Below, in pieces: positions 61,138-64,000 of a stretch of DNA of 64,000 bases (the stretch's first letter is position 1; the number at the start of each line of letters is the position of its first letter). The position numbers were made by a program, and so were the translations under genes. Origin of the DNA: JACDHG01 sp963811585. GTDB lineage: Bacteria > Actinomycetota > Actinomycetes > Propionibacteriales > Nocardioidaceae. The DNA lies in the NCBI GenBank assembly GCA_963811585.1, contig CAWERR010000003.1, positions 124,001 to 188,000 on the forward strand, in the 5' to 3' direction. The notes beneath the pieces were generated by a model. That model was not told the DNA's origin and did no database searches. It was given only the letters and a program-made list of their open reading frames with translations.

Positions 61138-62021
61138 TGTCCGAGCAGACCGGAGCCACCATGTCTGATGCCTCGACCACCAACCTTCCGTCCAGAGCGC
61201 TCGGCGCAGCGAAGCCACGGCCGAAGAAGCGGCGCGGACGACTCGGCCGGGTCGCTTGGCGCAGCCTGATCACGCTGCTTTATCTGTTCCTCCTCGCGCC
61301 CGTCATCGTCGTCGTTGTCATGTCCTTCGACACCCAGTCGTACCTGGCGTTCCCGCCGCAAGGCTTCACCCTCGACTGGTACGCGAAGCTCGCAGACAAC
61401 GTCGCGTTCATCAAGGGCTTCCAGGTCAGCCTTATCGTGGCCGGCTGCACGTGCGCCGCCGCCGTCCTGATCGGAGTGCCGGCGGCGATAGCACTGGCGC
61501 GTCACCACTTCCGGGGACGAGGCGCCGTCTCGAGCCTCTTCCTCGCGCCGTTGCTGGTGCCGACCGTCGTCCTGGGTCTGGCACTGCTCCTGACGTTGTC
61601 TCCCTGGGGGCTGACGGGAAGCTACCCAGGTCTGATCCTGGCCCACCTCGCGATCACGACGCCGTACGTCGTGCGCACGACGGCGATGAGCCTGCTGACG
61701 GCCGACCTCAGCTGTGAGGAGGCAGCCCGCATCCTCGGAGCGGGAGCGTGGACGACGTTTCGTCGGATCACGCTGCCACTGGCGATGCCCGGCATCCTGG
61801 CTGGTGCGGTGATCGCCTTCCTCATCTCGTTCGACGAGGCGGTCATCTCGTTGTTCGTCGTGGGACCAAGCGCCACCACGTTGCCGGTCGAGATCTACAA
61901 GTACGTCCAGTTCCGCTCCGACCCGCAGATCGCGGCGCTGTCGGTCGTACTGATCGCGATCTCGCTGGTCTTCGTCGTCGCCATCGAGCGCATCATCGGC
62001 CTGGGTCGCGCACTCCGCTGA
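61137..62021 (+). CDS. ABC importer permease (PotC-like)
   Basis: 294 residues, six membrane helices after a basic Lys/Arg-rich tail (RPKKRRGRLGRV). EAA loop CEEAARILGAGAWTTFRRIT. Second permease of the PotBC-like pair. ATG 61137 overlaps the PotB-like stop by one base. Confidence 0.93.
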   Translation: MSEQTGATMSDASTTNLPSRALGAAKPRPKKRRGRLGRVAWRSLITLLYLFLLAPVIVVVVMSFDTQSYLAFPPQGFTLDWYAKLADNVAFIKGFQVSLIVAGCTCAAAVLIGVPAAIALARHHFRGRGAVSSLFLAPLLVPTVVLGLALLLTLSPWGLTGSYPGLILAHLAITTPYVVRTTAMSLLTADLSCEEAARILGAGAWTTFRRITLPLAMPGILAGAVIAFLISFDEAVISLFVVGPSATTLPVEIYKYVQFRSDPQIAALSVVLIAISLVFVVAIERIIGLGRALR

Positions 62022-62070
62022 GCTCTTACCGGCCGCACCCCCTCGACACCCACCAGAAAGGAACTGCCCC

Positions 62071-62901
62071 ATGCGAGTGGCAGCTGTGCAACTCAACTCT
62101 CAGGACGACAAGGACTTCAACATCAAGACCGCGGTCGAGAACGTTGCTGCGGCAGCCGAGGGCGGCGCACGGTTGGTGCTGCTGCCCGAGTACGTCGACT
62201 ACCTCGGCCCCAAGGCGGGTGAGCCGGCAGCAACCGAGCCCGAGGGCGGGCCTGCCCACACCGCGTTCGCCGAGGCCGCTCGGGCCAACGACGTATGGCT
62301 GCACTGCGGGTCGATCCGGGTGGCCGCACCCGATGGTCGCGCGTTCAACACATCGGTGGTCTTCCGCCCTGACGGGACGGTAGCTGCGCGCTACAAGAAG
62401 ACGCACCTGTTCGACGTCGACATCCCGGACGGAGTCACCTACCGAGAGTCCGACAGCGTGGCGCCAGGCCACTCCTTGGTCGCGTGCGACGTGGATGGCT
62501 GGAAGCTCGGCCTCTCGATCTGCTACGACCTCCGTTTCCCCGAGCTCTACCGGCATCTCGCGCTGGCCGGCGCGAACCTTCTCGTCGTACCAGCGGCGTT
62601 CACGTTCTACACCGGCCGTGACCACTGGGAGGTACTCCTTCGTGCCCGGGCGATCGAGAGCCAGTGCTATGTCTTGGCCGCCGGCCAGGTCGGCACCCAC
62701 CCCGCCGACGGTGGCGTGACCGCGCGCACAAACGGACGCTCGATGCTCATCGACCCGTGGGGAACGGTGGTGGCCTGCGCTCCGGACGCGCCGAGCATCG
62801 TCTTCGGAGACCTCAGCCGGTCCCGCCTCAACACCGTCCGCGCCGAGGTGCCGAGTCTGAGCAATCGTCGCCCAGAGGTGTACGACGCCGCGGGTTCCTG
62901 A
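62071..62901 (+). CDS. Carbon-nitrogen hydrolase, Nit1/Nit2-like
   Basis: 276 residues. The nitrilase-superfamily triad is Glu40 (LLPEYV), Lys110 (YKKTHLFD) and Cys151 (SICYDLRFPEL). KTHLFDVDI, YDLRFPELYR and LLRARAIESQCYVLAAGQVG are typical of the Nit1/Nit2 branch, whose members remove the amide from alpha-keto-glutaramate or deaminated glutathione. It probably cleaves an amide in the imported compound. AGAAAGGA precedes ATG 62071. Last gene of the operon. Confidence 0.88.
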   Translation: MRVAAVQLNSQDDKDFNIKTAVENVAAAAEGGARLVLLPEYVDYLGPKAGEPAATEPEGGPAHTAFAEAARANDVWLHCGSIRVAAPDGRAFNTSVVFRPDGTVAARYKKTHLFDVDIPDGVTYRESDSVAPGHSLVACDVDGWKLGLSICYDLRFPELYRHLALAGANLLVVPAAFTFYTGRDHWEVLLRARAIESQCYVLAAGQVGTHPADGGVTARTNGRSMLIDPWGTVVACAPDAPSIVFGDLSRSRLNTVRAEVPSLSNRRPEVYDAAGS

Positions 62902-62907
62902 GCTTTC

Positions 62908-64000
62908 TCAGACCTCAGCCGCGAGGCGCAGGATTGCGGCAACCGACTGGTCGACGTCGTCGTCGGTCGTCGACCAGTTCGACACCGAGATGCGCATCAG
63001 CCGACGACCCTGCCAGGTTGTGCCGCCCATCCATGCGGTGCCGTCACGCTGCACTGCGTCGACGACCCGGTCGGTCTTGGCGTCGTCACCGAACCCGACC
63101 AGGACCTGGTTGAGCACGACGTCGTTCACCACCTCGGCTCCCCCGGCCGACAACGTCTCGGCGAACCGCCGAGCAAGCCGGCACGAGGTCTCGACGAGGT
63201 CTGCCACGCCGTCGCGTCCGAGCTGCCGCAGGGCCGCCCACACCGCAAACCCACGGGCCCGGCGCGACGACTCCAAGGCGAAGTCAGAAGGAGCGGCCAC
63301 TGCACCGCCGGAGCCGACGAGGTACGCCGCCGAGTAGGAGACCGAGGCTGCATGCACCTCGGGGTGGGCACAGAACACGAGACCGCAGTCGTACGGGACG
63401 TTCAGCGACTTGTGGGCGTCGCAGCCCCACGAGTCGGCAAGCTCGACACCGTCGATGAGGTGTCGCGTGGAAGGGTTGGCCGCCGCCCACAGGCCGAATG
63501 CGCCATCGACATGCGTCCAGGCGCCGTACTGCCGCGCGAGCTCGCAGGCAGCGCGCAAGTTGTCGCAGGCGCCGGTGTTGACGTTCCCGGCCTGCAGACA
63601 CACGATCGTGGGCCCCTCCGGGCCAGCGGCCAGGACCGCCGCAAGGTCATCGACATCGATGGCGCCGTTGGAGTCGGTCGCGACCGGGTCGAGGGACGCG
63701 GTTCCCAAGCCCAGCAAACGCAGCGACCGGTCAATCGTGGCGTGTCTTTCGACGCTCGCCACGACCCGGACCGTTGGGGCGTCCCGGAGCCCGTCGCGCT
63801 CGACGTCCCACCCTGTCTGCCCCATGACATGGTGCCGGGCGGCAGCAAGACCGACCGTGTTGGCGGCCTGGGCGCCGGTCACGAAACCGACCGACGCCGC
63901 AGGCGGTATGCCGATCAGGTCCTTGATCCACCCACCAGCTGCATGCTCGGCGGCCGCCGCCGCCGGTGACAACACCGCGTTGAAGGCGCACTGGTCCCAG
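62908..64000 (-). CDS. PLP-dependent amino-acid decarboxylase (N-terminus beyond window)
   Basis: At least 364 residues; the frame continues past 64,000. Group II decarboxylase features: PLP-binding Asp in HVDGAFGLWA, the Schiff-base Lys in DAHKSLNVPYD, and a glycine-rich C-terminal domain. This is the family of aromatic-L-amino-acid and glutamate decarboxylases; the substrate cannot be decided. It is convergent with the uptake operon, 6 bp from the nitrilase stop. Confidence 0.9.
   Translation of the reverse strand, partial: WDQCAFNAVLSPAAAAAEHAAGGWIKDLIGIPPAASVGFVTGAQAANTVGLAAARHHVMGQTGWDVERDGLRDAPTVRVVASVERHATIDRSLRLLGLGTASLDPVATDSNGAIDVDDLAAVLAAGPEGPTIVCLQAGNVNTGACDNLRAACELARQYGAWTHVDGAFGLWAAANPSTRHLIDGVELADSWGCDAHKSLNVPYDCGLVFCAHPEVHAASVSYSAAYLVGSGGAVAAPSDFALESSRRARGFAVWAALRQLGRDGVADLVETSCRLARRFAETLSAGGAEVVNDVVLNQVLVGFGDDAKTDRVVDAVQRDGTAWMGGTTWQGRRLMRISVSNWSTTDDDVDQSVAAILRLAAEV

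Noticed and set aside
59947..61218. Minus-strand 423-codon frame opposite the importer permease
   Set aside because: Composition is low-complexity, with no motif; the plus-strand permease has clear EAA-loop and helices.

Overview
The window is 64 kb of high-GC DNA. Its gene content (CsoR, class E-type sortase, SigE-type ECF sigma factor, DUF1918, DUF3052, CHAD, MMPL, LtrA and YtrA-type GntR proteins, many GTG and TTG starts, and promoters whose -10 box lies 6 nt before the start codon) points to an actinobacterium. A Nocardioidaceae-like member of the Propionibacteriales is my best guess; this is inference from gene content, with no marker gene to confirm it. I see no rRNA, tRNA, CRISPR array, prophage or intact insertion sequence. 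No gene-free gap exceeds 300 bases; the longest is 49,922-50,209 and is filled by repeats.

Layout. 1-1,975 is a copper-resistance operon (csoR-copA) with a clear CsoR operator. 2.1-7.8 kb holds a NERD-like protein, an RsbW-like ATPase, a large secreted hydrolase and an alpha/beta-hydrolase that lacks its nucleophile. 7.9-11.5 kb is an ABC-2 exporter with a NarL-type two-component system. 11.6-14.3 kb has an EamA transporter, a phosphatidylcholine-synthase-like enzyme and a stand-alone LigD-type DNA ligase. 15-20.7 kb is a series of small housekeeping and stress genes (LtrA, Tat-exported esterase, DksA-like, M50 peptidase, cupin/TetR pair, redoxin) with an HNH/DUF222 remnant. 20.9-22.8 kb is a sugar isomerase/dehydrogenase operon whose second gene seems to start at ATT and whose third gene is reduced to 18 codons.

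22.8-34.3 kb contains two aminoglycoside-phosphotransferase-fold proteins, an MMPL transporter, a SNF2 helicase, a pterin dehydratase-VOC fusion, an aldo/keto reductase and a HIT protein. 34.4-42.5 kb carries an ECF sigma factor with its putative anti-sigma partner, a lipoprotein sortase and two hydrolases. Three genes here (sigma factor and both hydrolases) carry four frameshifts in total, which means either local gene decay or local assembly errors. 42.5-49.9 kb continues with PhyH, a zinc-less medium-chain dehydrogenase, a second ABC exporter, a SpoU methyltransferase and a cytoplasmic HtrA-like protease. 49.98-50.21 kb is a compact repeat region (22-bp tandem repeat, 21-bp hairpin, 18-bp tandem repeat). 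50.2-56.5 kb has DinB, CHAD, a winged-helix methyltransferase, a histone H1-like protein and a yeast-type cytosine deaminase.

The most coherent functional unit is 56.5-62.9 kb. An FCD-type GntR regulator, with a palindrome overlapping its own -10 box, heads a co-directional operon coding for a complete PotABCD-like ABC importer, an RraA/HMG-aldolase-like enzyme and a Nit1/Nit2-like C-N hydrolase. It meets a truncated PLP-dependent decarboxylase gene head-on. It looks like uptake and breakdown of an unidentified small nitrogenous compound.
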